Below are positions 13,332-25,800 of a stretch of DNA of 64,000 bases, one piece after another. Below the pieces are notes generated by a model that searched no databases, was not told the DNA's origin, and saw only the letters and a program-made list of their open reading frames with translations. Within the stretch, counting starts at the first letter, position 1. Every line of letters starts with the position of its first letter. This DNA is from Vicia villosa (taxonomy: Eukaryota > Streptophyta > Magnoliopsida > Fabales > Fabaceae). The stretch is taken from the NCBI RefSeq assembly GCF_029867415.1, contig NW_026705297.1, positions 310,001 to 374,000 of the forward strand. The letters run 5' to 3'. Both the position numbers and the translations under genes were made by a program.

Positions 13332-16300
13332 TGTAACACCCCGAATTTAATTAAATTGGTTAATTAAATTATTGAAGGATTTAAATATTTGATTTAGTCG
13401 AATTTGGATTATCGGTGTTATTTAAGGGCGTATTTGGAATTATATAAATTTAAGTCGGATAGTCGGAAAACAATATTAAGAATAATATTATTTATAAGTC
13501 GGAATTATTATATTGAAGGAATTATTATTATAAGTGATATAATTAATTATTTGAGTTATATCTCTTATTGGGCCTAATTAAATTGTGAAGAATAATAAAA
13601 AGGAAGTGAAAGACTAAGCCCAATTGCAATTGATAAATTAGGGTTTTAGAGAATGAGAAGTTTAGTTTGTCATTTTGGAGAGAACAAAGTTTGAAGAGAA
13701 TGAGGCAAGCCAAGAGGAACAAGCTTAGAGATGCAATTGGAGACTCATTAAGTTGCTTCCATTGATAAGGTAAGGGTGGGGTTCTCTTCCTATAATGGGG
13801 CTTATGAAATCTTGTATGTTGGGGATTAGAGATTTAGATTATTGCTCTTGCTTGTGTTAATCGTTGCTGTTTGTGTTAATAACATGATGTTGTTGTTGTT
13901 TGTTACTATTCGTGTAAATAAATAATGTCTTATGTTGATTCTATGTGTGTATCTGTTTGCGATTACCCTGTAAATATACTTGATGCTTTATGTGGGTTCT
14001 GTGAGTGTTGGAAGCTGGAGATGCCATGACAGTCGGCAAAGCTAGGACAACTGGCATACGTGTGGGCAATGAACCTATTGCCGAGAGGCACCCATTCATG
14101 CTCATTTTCCATTTTCCTATTTCATCGTGCTGTGACATTGTCTACTTCTATTTCAAACTATGTTCTATTATTTACTCATGTTTCACACAGTTGCCTAAAT
14201 ATATATGCATATGTAATGGAAACATATATTATGAAATGGTTAATAAATAGATTAAGAAATGAAATATAGATAATGAAATGAGATGATATATATATATTAG
14301 AAACAGTAGGAATTATAGAATCTAACTATTCTAAAATGTCCCGTTTGATCGAAATAGTCGAATTAAGCGGTATAATTAGTTGTCCGAAATTTGATGAAAA
14401 TTCGCGTGGTAGCTAAGTTTAATTAGTAGATTAACGTGGTGGTGTTATTTTGTTGAAATTGTGATATTTTATTAATCGACCGAAATTGTGTTTGATTCAA
14501 ATATTCTTTATAAATAAATTATAATAATTTAATAGAATTATCAATAGAGTTGTCAATAGAGTTGTTAGAGTTGACAATAAGTTGTCAGAGTTGTTTTGGA
14601 TTATTAAGAGTCATACTTTTATTTGTTTAGCGTGATTTTGACATGTTTAGAGTTGTTAGTGTATGATGTCGGTGTTTGTTTTTTTGTTGAAACTTTAACA
14701 ATTCATATCTTTTGAACCGTAACTCCGTTTGAGTCTCCGTTCGAGGCATTAGAAAGCTAGCGCGATATTCTTTTAATAAAAATGGTCTTGAGCAATAGAA
14801 TGCTAGAAAATTGGAAATGGAGTAGAAATAGAAGTGAATTAAATTAATATAGTGTGATTATTAATCGGTTGATTAAATTAATAGTTGAATTAATTTCAAT
14901 GTGTTTAATTGATAAGAATACAATTTGGAATTAGATCAACTATTTGGTTTGTCGGTAAATTACGATATTTTGAGAATTTATCCGTAATTGTGTTTTGACT
15001 TGAATATGTATGTTGAGAAATATATATTATTATGTCAATGATGTTGTTTTGATATTGATTCTCTGTGGGTAGTTGGATAGCATTAATTTTAATGATTAAT
15101 TGCTTGATTTTAAATGTGTATGTTCATATATAATTGGCAAAATGAGAATTAACATGAGATAGTATGGTTACTAGTGTTAATTGGATTTTGTGAATCGTAA
15201 TTGATTAATTGGCCTTTTATATGTGAATGATATGTATGTGTTGTGAATGTTGTGTACAATTGGTGGATAATTCATCGAGTTGAATTATTGTGATATGCTA
15301 AATATTAAGATGGTAGAGATGATCTTAATTGCATATGTTTGTCAACATTGTACATGCATTCATGTCATGGTGTGCCTTGAAACAAAGGTGGTTTGCTTTG
15401 AAACAAAAGCGGGGCTTGAATTCTAGAGTGAATTCGGAAAGCGGTAAACTATATGTTTACATTTGGTGGCTTTGATCTTGTCCGGATCTGAAGCGTGGCT
15501 AGATTCTATATGAATCGGAAGCGGTGGAACTTTGGGTCCACATTGGGTACCACATGCATAGAGTCACATGTCTTGCATTGAGTCACATTGAGGTTAAATG
15601 ATGTTTGAATATATGCATTTATGTGATTGTCATGTGTACATGAGATGTGATAATTGAAATTGGTGATGTTTTGATATATAATTGGTTAAACATGTGAATA
15701 TGTGATAATGATGGATTGTGTATATATTTGGGATAATAGTATTGAATCTTTTGAGTATTATACTATTGAATTTTGTGCTTCCTCGAATATGTGAAATTTA
15801 TTAGATGATACTATTTACATGATTATGACTTGTTGTGTGATGAAAAGTATGTGAGATTAATGAACTGTAGAAGTATGATGTGTATAGTAGCTATTGATAC
15901 TTGTGATGTGATGATTTTATATGTCTGAATCCTAGCATGCAATTTATCATATGCCCACTTATATGATTTGATATCTCACCCTTTTCTCTTGTTTCGCCGT
16001 TGCCTTTATATTGGCAACGTGCAGGTATTCAAGTATGGAGATTTAGTTGCCGTTACTCGAGTCAGTTGTCGCTCTGATACGTAGCATTCTGGGGGGAACG
16101 ATTTATATTATATTTGATGTTGCTATTTAATTGTTTCATTTTGGTTGGACAAAATGTTAAGTTAACTGAAGATATTTTATTGAATACATTCTTAAGTGAT
16201 TCCGCTGTGTTTTAATAAAATAAGTTATTCTATTTCAAAGGTGCTATGTATCCGCTTATGCGACGAGGTGATTTGTTTTGTTTAATTATGTGACGCCTCA

Positions 16301-16372
16301 TTTGTTTATTGAGAAATTTTGAAAACTCTGATTTTTTTTTATATAATTTCCGGGTAGAAATGGGGTGTTACA
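13332..16372 (+). repeat. 3' LTR of second LTR element (3041 bp)
   Basis: Starts TGTAACACCCCG and ends GGGGTGTTACA, a perfect TGTAACACC/GGTGTTACA terminal inversion. It is flanked on the left by a polypurine tract. The 3' part holds GGCAACGTGCAGGTATTC and TCTGGGGGGAACG, phrases often seen near the ends of such LTRs. There is no coding content. Confidence 0.8.
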
Positions 16373-17734
16373 AAAACCGCCCAAACCGCACTGCGGACAC
16401 CCCTACATTTGATTTGTTGCAACAAAATGTTGGAGCTTTGGAGTGGAAAGTGATATTGGTGAAGTATGATTTTTTAGAGTGGTGAGAGTGAGTGTTGAAG
16501 AAGAAATGTGACAATGGGGAAGTGATCATGCTGGTTCAAACTATATCAGATGTTTTCGTAGGTACATCTACGGAATATTCTGGCGCTTAGTCATTCCGTA
16601 GATGTACCTACCGAATAATCCCTGAACTAAATTTATTTGTAGTTTTTGCCAACTTACACTAGTATAAAATGCTTCCATAGATACACCTACGAAAAAAACT
16701 AAATTTTAAAAAAGAAGAAGATGCTTCTGAATATGCATCTATAAAATCAGGGGGGGCACAATTAGAATTTCATTAGGTACGTAGGAGATCTAAGAACTCA
16801 AATGAGATATTCTCATAACTTTATGCTATTGATTAACATTACTAGTAACAATAATGCAAGGCCAGAACCTACCCTAGGGTTAGGCAAGAAAGCCCACCTA
16901 TAGCCTCAAATTTATTTATTTATTTGATAAATTATAATTGCTTTATAGAACAAAATGTCAATAAAATTTAAATTACTTTTGTTAACAATTAAACAATAAT
17001 ATCCATTTAGAATGTGTATTACTTAATCTAAAATTTACTTTATAGATAATAAAGTCTTAATATCTATTACATAATTAGAAATATGGTATTTAATATTTTC
17101 TTTTTAGGAATTTTGGTAAAAATCTTTTTATATGATTTTTCCAAAATATGAAAAGAACACTTAAATTTTGGTAATAAAATGATTTTTCCAAAATAATTTT
17201 TTAAAAATAATTTTTTATCTATAAAACTCATGCAACTTAAATAAATATATATTAGTTTTATTGAATTATTATTTTGTTAAAAAGTTTTAGTTTTATATTT
17301 TAACTCAAAATGTCAAGATGTGATGGGTCGACCCTGTACAAGAATATATATATTTAAAAAAAAGATCATTTTAAAAATTATTGAATTATCAATATAATTT
17401 GTTATTTATAAGTTCATTAAATAATTAATATATATATGATAGTTTTTAAATTTAATAAATAACTGATGTATTTATAAATTGAATATATTAATTATTTGAT
17501 GAATTTAAAATGAAAAATTAAATTTATAATCAAAATTTGAAAAAAAATATGGTGACGTGTTATATATTTATATGTATTATCTTCTATCAGTGTCAGTTAA
17601 AAATTATGTTATCAACTATTTACTTTTTTTAATTTTATATATTATATACTATTAATTTTTACCAAAAAGATTCATAATCTTAATTATTTTCAATGTAAAG
17701 TGGAGATATAGTTGAATCTCACAACAAATTTCAT
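16373..17734. other. Intergenic, AT-rich, no gene seen
   Basis: There is no usable ORF or RNA gene. An inverted repeat lies at 16555-16615 (listed separately). From 16900 to 17700 the sequence is mostly A/T with stop codons in all frames. Confidence 0.6.
16555..16615. repeat. Imperfect inverted repeat (hairpin)
   Basis: Left arm 16555-16576 (TTCGTAGGTACATCTACGGA...) pairs with right arm 16593-16615 over about 22 bases with one unpaired base, around a 16-base loop. A diverged third copy of the word (ATAGATACACCTACGAA) follows at about 16676, so this is probably a piece of a dispersed repeat. Confidence 0.7.
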
Positions 17735-17896
17735 AATGTTACGGTTGAAAGAGAGAGAAACATTGAAACAAAAAAGAGAAATAGATGGGGCAGTAGAATT
17801 TATGCTAAATTTTCTAATGTTACGGTTGAAAGAGAGAGAAACGTTGAAATTACAAAAAAGAGAAATAGAGGGGGCATTAGAATTTATATCTAATTT
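17735..17896. repeat. 80-bp tandem duplication upstream of permease gene
   Basis: Two copies begin with AATGTTACGGTTGAAAGAGA at 17735 and 17815 and run through GGGG-CA-TAGAATTTAT. They differ by a few substitutions and small indels. They lie about 400 bp upstream of the permease start codon, within the likely promoter. Confidence 0.8.
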
Positions 17897-18022
17897 AAAA
17901 GAATAAAAACTCACTTTAAAAGCAAAAAAAAAAAAAAAACTCACTTTAAAAGGTCAGAAAAAATACAAGAAAAAGAAAGTGCTAAAAGAGACACAAAGAA
18001 AAGAGGCAAAGAAGAATTTCAG

Positions 18023-18234
18023 GTGAGTAGAGTTCTCTTTTGTCTTATGTAAATTTACTTTGTCACAATGTACTACTTTGTTTATTTTGTTTCACGGTTT
18101 ATAACATAGAGTCTCACGATTTTTCATGAATAAATTATGGTAAAAATGACTTCCATAAATATTGGTAAACTTCAATGCATCTGAAGATGAAGAGATTTTA
18201 ACTGAGTAACGTGAATGTTTTATGTCATGTGCAG
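18023..18234 (+). other. Probable 5' UTR intron of permease gene
   Basis: TTTCAG/GTGAGTAG at 18023 is a near-consensus donor and CATGTGCAG at 18234 a good acceptor, 43 bp before the start codon. An intron here is inferred from the splice signals only. Confidence 0.45.
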
Positions 18235-18277
18235 AAAACTCACGAGCATTCATTGAATTTTATATGCTGGGATAAAG

Positions 18278-20245
18278 ATGGTTGTGCAAAACTCTCTACA
18301 ACTAACAACAAGTGCTTCTGCGGCTTATGATGATGATGGACGTCCCAAAAGGACTGGTAAAATTTTCTATAATACTCAAACTCTATCATCTATGTAACAC
18401 TATCTGAGATTAACAACATAGCTTGAATTGGAATACTGAAGTTTTATGCTCGTGCCATAAATTTTGCAGGAAATCTGAAAAGTGCTGTGGCTCACATCAT
18501 CACAGCTGTTATTGGCTCTGGTGTTTTGTCGTTGGCATGGAGTATTGCTCAATTAGGATGGATTGGAGGACCAATTGCCTTGCTTTCTTGTGCAATAGCT
18601 ACCTATATTTCTTCAAACATTTTGTCTGATTGTTACAGAAGTCCTGACCCTGTAACTGGGAAAAGAAACTACTCTTACATCGATGCTGTTAGAGTCAATC
18701 TTGGTAAGAACACATTCAACTCTTTACTATGTGCTTGTGCAATCACTATAGACAACATAGATACACTTTTCATGAACTACCTTAACAGTTATAACTTCAA
18801 TTTGAGTTTAATGTTGGTTCAGGTACGAAAAGAACATACGTTGCTGGTTTCCTTCAATTCTTGAGCTTGTATGTAACTAGTGTTGCATATGTAATTACCA
18901 CAGCAACCAGTTTGAGGTACTTCTTCGACACTTACCGTATTTACTCTTATTTTTCTTTCCAACAAGCCAATGATACATGTTTATTTTACTAATTAATAAT
19001 ACAGGGCTATTCTGAGATCAAATTGTTATCACAAGGAAGGACACAACGCTCCTTGTAGTTATGGTGGTAACTTATATATGGTGTTGTTTGGACTTGTTCA
19101 GATTGGAATGTCATTCATACCGGATCTCCATAACATGACTTGGGTTTCAGTTATTGCCGCAATAATGTCATTTTCATATTCATTCATTGGACTAGGACTT
19201 GGCATATCAACAGTCATACGTAAGGCTCAATTTCTGTCAATTTAAGATTATGTAATATTTATTTGTTACCTTAAACCTCTTGATTCATATTTGCAGAAAA
19301 TGGAAGAATTATGGGAAGTTTGACAGGAGTACAAACTGCTAATGTTGCTGACAAAATCTGGGTAATCTTCCAGGCAATTGGGGACATTAGCTTTTCCTAT
19401 CCATACCCAATGCTCCTTCTTGAGATACAGGTACCTTCAACATTTCATATTCAAATTCGATGAGTAAAGGGTGATTTTTTTATGTATGCATATTAAACAA
19501 AATTATTGAATTTTGCTGAGAACAGGACACTTTAGAGTCTCCTCCAGCCGAGAACCAAACCATGAAAAAGGCCTCCGTGACTTCAATCAGCATAACAACA
19601 TTCTTCTACCTATGTTGTGGATGCTTTGGATATGCAGCTTTTGGAAATGCTGCACCAGGAAATCTATTGACAGGGTTTGGATTTTACGAGCCTTTCTGGC
19701 TTATTGACATTGCCAATGTTTGTATTATCGTTCATTTGGTTGGAGGATATCAGGTACTACTCTTACCAATCAATTTTAGTTCATACTTCATACTAAACCA
19801 TTCACACTTTTCAATAATTTCATTTGTATGGTCTTTTCAACAGATATTCAGTCAACCAATATATAATGCTGCTGATAGATGGTGTTCAAAAAAGTTTTCC
19901 AACAGTGTCTTTGTGAATGATTTCCACAGAGTGAAACTTCCTCTATTACCCGCTTTTGAGATAAATCCTTTTAGATTTTGTTTCAGAACAACCTATGTGA
20001 TTTCAACCACTGGACTTGCAATCTTATTTCCTTACTTCAACCAAGTTCTTGGAGTATTAGGAGGCATCAATTTCTGGCCATTGGCTATATATTTCCCAGT
20101 TGAAATGTACTTTGTACAGAAGAAAATTGGAGCTTGGACTAAAAGATGGATTGTTTTGAGAATATTTAGTTTTGCTTGTTTTCTTGTCACAATGATGGGA
20201 TTTATTGGATCATTTGAAGGAATCGTACGTGAGAAACTCAAGTAA
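18278..20245 (+). CDS. Amino acid permease (AAP/AAAP family), 7 exons
   Basis: Proton-coupled amino acid transporter of the plasma membrane. I assemble exons 18278-18356, 18470-18703, 18823-18916, 19005-19219, 19297-19430, 19526-19753 and 19844-20245. All introns are GT-AG and the frame stays open for 461 codons, near the 460-490 usual for AAPs. The first Met is followed by a short charged cytosolic tail (DDDGRPKRTG). The family core comes next: AHIITAVIGSGVLSLAWS in the first membrane helix, AQLGWIGGP, the YSYIDAVRVNLG loop, then RSNCYHKEGH. Later come GDISFSYPYPMLLLEIQDTL, FGNAAPGNLLTGFG, and the C-terminal INFWPLAIYFPVEMY helix. About ten to eleven hydrophobic helices are visible and no residue looks missing. 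The gene appears intact and functional. Which AAP paralogue it is (AAP1-8) cannot be decided by eye. Confidence 0.95.
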
Positions 20246-20693
20246 TTTAAATTGGAGCTCTCGGCATAACTTCATGCTGGGATTGAGCAGATTTATGTTA
20301 GGAACATGTCATTTTACACTACCGAAAAGCAGATTTATGAACTGTTTTCTCGAGCTATTGAAATTAAGAAGATCATCATGGAGTTGGATAAAAATACTAA
20401 AACTCCTTGCTGTTTTTGCTTCGTTTTGTAAATATATTTTGTATTCTAGTTTTACAAACTAATAATTTTAGTGTCATTATTTGATTTAGTATCTACTTAG
20501 TGAATTATTGGTCATTGAGAAAATTATTCAGTAGTGATTGATGATGATCTTGCGTGTGTATAAAATTTTGGTAGTGCAGGATGTATTTTGTATAAAATTA
20601 TTTCAGTATAAAATTTTGTGTGTGTGGATGGTAAATTTCTACAGCAGCGTGCATGCCAAATTATTTTCTGGGTAACAGGAATTACAAATACTA
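20246..20693. other. 3' UTR and downstream spacer of permease gene
   Basis: AT-rich with TTTTGTAAATATATTTTGTA-type poly(A) signals at about 20420-20450. No further gene. Confidence 0.5.
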
Positions 20694-21108
20694 GGGTTGT
20701 TTATGGTATGGTTAACTCTGAAAATTAAATTGAACCGAAACGAACCATAATAAAAATTAATTTATTTAGAACTGAATCAAACCGTTTCAATTTATTTAGA
20801 ACCGAATCGAACCATAATAATTGATTTGGATACCATTTTCAAATTCCGAACCGTATCGAACTATTTAAAGTTAATTTTTTTCTAAACCAAACAGTTCATT
20901 AAAGAAAGGAACCACTAAACTATTTTAACTTTAAAAATAAAAATAAAATTTGTTTTTTTTTATTTTTTATTTTTAGTTTCGGTTCAGTTCGGTTACAATT
21001 TTTTTTAGTTGGGTTCTTGAACTGTTATACAATATAATTTGATTAATTTAATTTCAATATAATTTAGTTCGGCGGTACGGTTAAGTTTATAATTTTTTTA
21101 AACAACCC
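20694..21108. mobile_element. TIR element (non-autonomous, TA-flanked)
   Basis: Starts GGGTTGTTTATGG and ends TTAAACAACCC, a terminal inversion of about ten bases, with TA on both sides as a possible target duplication. The interior repeats GAACCGAA/TTCGGTTC words in both orientations (20735-21075). There is no coding capacity. Confidence 0.55.
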
Positions 21109-21160
21109 TAACAAAGATTAGTCAATATATATAAAACATTTGAATTAAATACAAATAGAC

Positions 21161-21265
21161 AAGTAGCTCAAATGGTTGGTGGTTCGATCCTTTATCCTCG
21201 TTGGAGTAGGTTTGAATTTTAACTCAATTTTAATGTGGAACTCTAGTTACCTCAATCTCAAAAAA
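21161..21265 (+). mobile_element. Possible SINE fragment
   Basis: GTAGCTCAAATGG resembles a Pol III box A, followed by GGTTCGATCC and then GGTTTGAATTTTAAC, both box-B-like. An A-rich run (CAAAAAAGAAA) lies about 40 bp later. The spacing of the first box B is too short, so it may be a decayed Au-like SINE or chance. Confidence 0.3.
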
Positions 21266-21360
21266 GAAACTTAGACTTTTGGACATGTTTAACATTTAAA
21301 GAAATTAAGAATGATTTGTTAGAGATATTATCAAATTTTGGCTGATAATTTTTTTATAAA

Positions 21361-21501
21361 AAGTATTAGAGAGATGAATATTTTTAAATAGTTAGAATGT
21401 TGACAATAAGTATTAGAGAGATGAATATTTTTAAATAGTTAGAATGTTGATAATAAGCATTAGAGAGATGAATATTTTTAAATAGTTAGAATGTTGATAA
21501 T
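21361..21501. repeat. 47-bp tandem repeat, three copies
   Basis: Copies start at 21361, 21408 and 21455, each with GAGAGATGAATATTTTTAAA and TAGTTAGAATGTTGA. Only two or three substitutions separate them. Confidence 0.9.
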
Positions 21502-21510
21502 AATATTAAT

Positions 21511-21664
21511 GGTGTATAAATTTTGAGATTAATCTATAATGATTTATTATGTCATCGAATTACATCAAAATTAATTGTGTATGAAAGTCCATTTTAACGT
21601 TAATTTTAATGTGATTCGATGACATAATAAATCATTATAGATAAATCTCAAATTTTATACGTGT
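21511..21664. mobile_element. Foldback MITE-like palindrome
   Basis: The arms of about 68 bases (21511-21578 and 21598-21664) are near-perfect inverted copies, containing ATAATGATTTATTATGTCAT in both. Nothing is coded. No clear target duplication is visible. Confidence 0.75.
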
Positions 21665-21764
21665 GATCTATATTATAATAAGTTCCAATCCAACCGTTGA
21701 TTTTAAAAAATAATTATCAGATGTAGAGTTTTAAGCGAGTGTAACTCATGGTGTAACTATATTA

Positions 21765-21976
21765 GGAGGGATATTCTTACTACAAGAGTAAGTTATTATA
21801 ACTTACTTCACGTCTTGAACATTAATTCTTTCAATCTAATGGTTAAAAATAATATGTAATTACATATAGAAAGAGAAAACTATTACTTATTATTTTCAAC
21901 CATTAGATTGATTAGAATTAATGGTTAAAATGTGGAGTAAGTTATAATAACTTACTCTTGTAGTAAATATATTCAT

Positions 21977-21979
<3 letters not shown>
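21765..21979. mobile_element. MITE 1 of TA-microsatellite cluster
   Basis: Terminal inverted repeats of about 45 bp, with TACAAGAGTAAGTTATTATA shared by both arms and ends GGAGGGATAT/ATTCATCC. The right side abuts a (TA)n run; the left side is CTATATTA. Confidence 0.75.

Positions 21980-22058
<79 letters not shown>
21980..22058. repeat. (TA)n microsatellite
   Basis: About 39 TA units between MITE 1 and MITE 2. Confidence 0.95.

Positions 22059-22618
<560 letters not shown>

Positions 22619-22687
<69 letters not shown>
22619..22687. repeat. (TA)n microsatellite
   Basis: About 34 TA units between MITE 3 and MITE 4. Confidence 0.95.
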
Positions 22688-22690
<3 letters not shown>

Positions 22691-22938
22691 CATATCATGT
22701 GAGAATGCCTTTTTTATATGAGAATGTGAGAATGAATCTGAACCATTGGATTTTAAAATAAATGGTAGAGATTATAGGTGAATCTTTTTTTTTTCTCTCT
22801 CCTACATTTTGAAATAAATGATGTAGGAGAGAGAAAAAAAGATTCACCCATAATCTCCACCATTTATTTTAAAATCCAATGGTTCAGATTCATTCTCACA
22901 TTCTCATATAAAAAAGACATTCTCATATGATATGCCCC
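22688..22938. mobile_element. MITE 4 of TA-microsatellite cluster
   Basis: The element is about 250 bp and almost a perfect palindrome, with ends GGGCATATCATGTGAGAATG and its inverse. The left side is a (TA)n run and the right side (CT)n(TA)n. Confidence 0.85.

Positions 22939-23014
<76 letters not shown>
22939..23014. repeat. (CT)n(TA)n microsatellite
   Basis: A short CT run passes into about 30 TA units, closing the MITE cluster. Confidence 0.95.
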
Positions 23015-23017
<3 letters not shown>

Positions 23018-23229
23018 ATATAATAAAACAAAATGAACGGGTACCCGTCGTTTTCGTGCATTTGGGTTTAGGGAAATTAGAAATGTTAGAAAAAGATTAT
23101 ATGTTAGGTTAAAGGTTATCATAAAGAAAAATAGTGTGTAAAACATAAGGGAATGGAAAAGTTGTTGTTGGGGAAGGTTCGTTCGAGGGTATTAGTGAAG
23201 TTGCAGATATATCAAAGGACAATAGTGAA

Positions 23230-23930
23230 GGTGGAAGGTGTGACAAAGGGAATTCATTATTTTGATCAATAACTTCGTGTCCCGTTAATATTAAAAAAAT
23301 TGACCAGCAACTTAATCTTTAATATTAAAAAAAATATATTGTTTGTGTTTTCGTTAATATTCAATATTTTGTCAAAAAGCCCGTGTTCCCGTTAATATTT
23401 ATTATTTTGATCAGTAAATTTTGTGTTCCCGTTAATATTCAAAATTTGTTCCCGTTAATATTCAAAAATTGTTCCCGTTAATATTCAAAAATTCGATCAG
23501 TAACTTAATGTTTCTGATAATATTCAAAATTTTGATCAGTAAGTTCGTGCTCCCGTTAATATTTAATATTTTAATCAATAATATTAACGGGATACCCGTG
23601 GCACGCTTATTTTGTTCAAATAAGCGTATATTACTGCAGAAGTAAATGTCCTAAAAACAAATGTTTAAAATATATAAATTTCTTTTCAATAGGTTGGGCC
23701 AAAGTTTGGGATATATTGATTAATAATATAACAGTAGAACAAAAACTCATGTTCTTAGTAAATTCATGTGTCCGTTATTAATCAATATTTTGATCAGTAA
23801 CTTCATGTTCCCGTTAATATTCAATATTTTGATGAGCAATTTAATATTCCCGTTAATATTCAATTTTTTGATCACTAACTTCATGTTCCCGTTAATATTA
23901 ATAGTTTAAAATCAATTATTCCTATATATA
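23230..23930. repeat. Degenerate tandem repeat with CCCGTTAATATT core
   Basis: At least a dozen copies of a 30-45-bp unit: GTTCCCGTTAATATTCAATA, then TTTTGATCAGTAACTTCGT. The array is interrupted at about 23590-23750. GGGATACCCGTGGCACGC at about 23590 and a perfect 12-bp palindrome ACGGGTACCCGT at 23037-23048 lie beside it. Such GC hairpins are typical of Helitron 3' ends, but no CTRR terminus could be fixed. Confidence 0.65.
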
Positions 23931-23955
23931 AATAATTTTGTTTTGGAATTATCTA

Positions 23956-24200
23956 GGCTAAATTACAGTTTTTGTCCTTCTGTTTTGGGTTTTTCACGAT
24001 TTTGGTCCCCATATTTTCTTTTTAAACAATTTTGGTCCCCCATCCCAATTTTGATGCAACTGTTCATGTACGGACATGTACGGTTCATGCATTGTTCATG
24101 GACAAAATTGGGATGGAGGACTAAAACTGTTTAAAAAGAAAATAGGAGGACCAAAATCGTGAAAAACCTAAAACAGGGGGACCAAAACTGTAATTTAGCC
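23956..24200. mobile_element. Mutator-like MITE with perfect 9-bp target duplication
   Basis: The element is 245 bp with TIRs GGCTAAATTACAGTTTTTGT... and their inverse ...CTGTAATTTAGCC, nearly complementary for about 95 bases. The 9-bp direct repeat AATTATCTA flanks it exactly (23947-23955 and 24201-24209). A 9-bp duplication is the mark of MULE transposition. No ORF. Confidence 0.9.
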
Positions 24201-24209
24201 AATTATCTA

Positions 24210-25580
24210 TAAACATATTTAAATCAATAGTAAATTTATTGTTGTTATTGTTCAATATTTAACTAAATGTGTTAATATAAATATCATATACGCGTACCAT
24301 ATAAATACCCGTGTGTGTCCGTACTATATTATTTCGTATTTAGATGGAATTGACCCGTTAACGTTTTAATTTTAATGTTTCAATTATTTTATATTATATA
24401 TAGATAAATATATATTGATCATTGATGAACTTGTCCGATTAAATTTTTAAATTTTATAAAAAAGAAACAAATAAGAATATTTAAACAAATATGATTCAGT
24501 TTCAATATTCTTATTAATATCATTTATTAATTTATAATTTACTATAAAACAGTTTATTTAAATTTTAAAATTAATTTGATTTCTTTGTTGGTATTAATTT
24601 AACACACCCCCAAAACATTGCTCAACAGCCTCAACTACTTCATCAAAGTAATTTCTGGAACTTAAGCACAATATTAAATGCACGGTCTATATCCAAGTAC
24701 AATGATCAATCGTTTCAAATGGAACAAATTAAGCTTCATGTGGAATGTAAACACAAATTAAGTAATGGAATTTAAGTGCAATTTAAGTGAGCATGAGCAT
24801 TGTCTAAGCTTCATGTTTAAATGGAGGAGACTTTTTAGAGTTCCCATCCCACAAACATGTTAAACCACCTATAAATGATGATATAAATTAAAAGGATTTG
24901 GTTATATTTTTGTGGTTGCTTTTGAAGGATCAACTTAAATGATAAGCAGCAACGGAGCAAACGGTCCAGGCGGCACTGATCTAGCCTATCAGAAAGCTAT
25001 AACCGACAGTACTATCCAATGAATAGCTAATAATAAATTCATAATTTTGCATGACATAAAGGTTTTAATACTAATGATTATAAATTTAAAGGTAATAAAA
25101 CAATTTTTAAAAGCAGTGACTTTGTCTCATTGGCATTTAGTAAATTCCAATTCAGTAAGTAAATTCCATTATTCAACTTTTTAATTTTTGCAAGAAGCCC
25201 GTGTGCAAGCTCCATCTAACTTTTTCATTTTCCAGTTTTCAAATTCGTTTCTTTGGGTCTCTGATAAGTTGGTTTCCATTGCCAATTGTGACATATCTAT
25301 AAATATTATTGACAACAATTTGAATAATCAACTTCATAAGGATCAATAGAACTGTACCATTCATATTGTATGATCTCCATTTATTGACCTACTTTCAGCA
25401 TAGATACTTGTTAAAAGAAAGACAACAAATTTTGACACTTCCATAAAAGATATTGATAAAACTTAATGAAAAACCAACAATGAGCTAACACTATTCTTCT
25501 TATAAAGAAAAAATTTTCCACTTTTTTCTTAAAAGCGGAATAAAGGAAATAATAGTACTTTTTTTAGTTATCATAAGTTA
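24210..25580. other. Intergenic, no gene seen
   Basis: AT-rich with stops in all frames; no RNA gene or clear repeat recognised. The left edge of the Helitron-like region may lie here. Confidence 0.5.
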
Positions 25581-25581
25581 T

Positions 25582-25800
25582 ATGCTCATACACCTGCACC
25601 TACGGGATAATCAACTTCGTCGGAAATGTCGATTTGTATTTCATCCTTTCAACTTTTTCTGCCAAGGCCTGCATATGGTGATTTCAAGACCTGTCGCGCA
25701 TAACTTCATGGTGATAGCCCAGTTACAGCCTTGCACTCGAGCGAGATCTAAGCATATATTTGACCTTTTCCCTGTTGGCTGTCAATATAGCCTATTTTGA
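25582..25800. other. Unassigned GC-richer segment, possible further gene fragment
   Basis: One 72-codon open frame lies on the plus strand, and the minus strand reads partly like coding sequence (DEIQIDISDEVDYPVGA) but with stops. I do not recognise a family. It is listed because its composition differs from its surroundings. Confidence 0.2.

Larger units (their letters stand above)
11318..16372 (+). mobile_element. Second LTR retrotransposon (probably Ty3/gypsy), non-autonomous, interrupted by Ogre
   Basis: The last 122 bp of a left LTR (11318-11439) match the last 123 bp of a complete right LTR (13332-16372); they differ by one T in a T-run. A tRNA-iMet type PBS follows the left LTR and a GTGGGGGAGAG polypurine tract precedes the right one. 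The interior is only about 1.9 kb and has no gag or pol ORF, so this is a LARD-like or deletion derivative. The TGTAACACCCCGAATT start and long LTR resemble Tekay/Del chromoviruses of legumes, but without coding sequence the lineage is a guess. The rest of the left LTR lies beyond the Ogre insertion, outside the window. Confidence 0.75.

Noticed and set aside
23037..23048. ACGGGTACCCGT as the Helitron 3' hairpin
   Set aside because: No CTRR terminus within about 15 bases on the minus strand, so it was kept only as a possibility.
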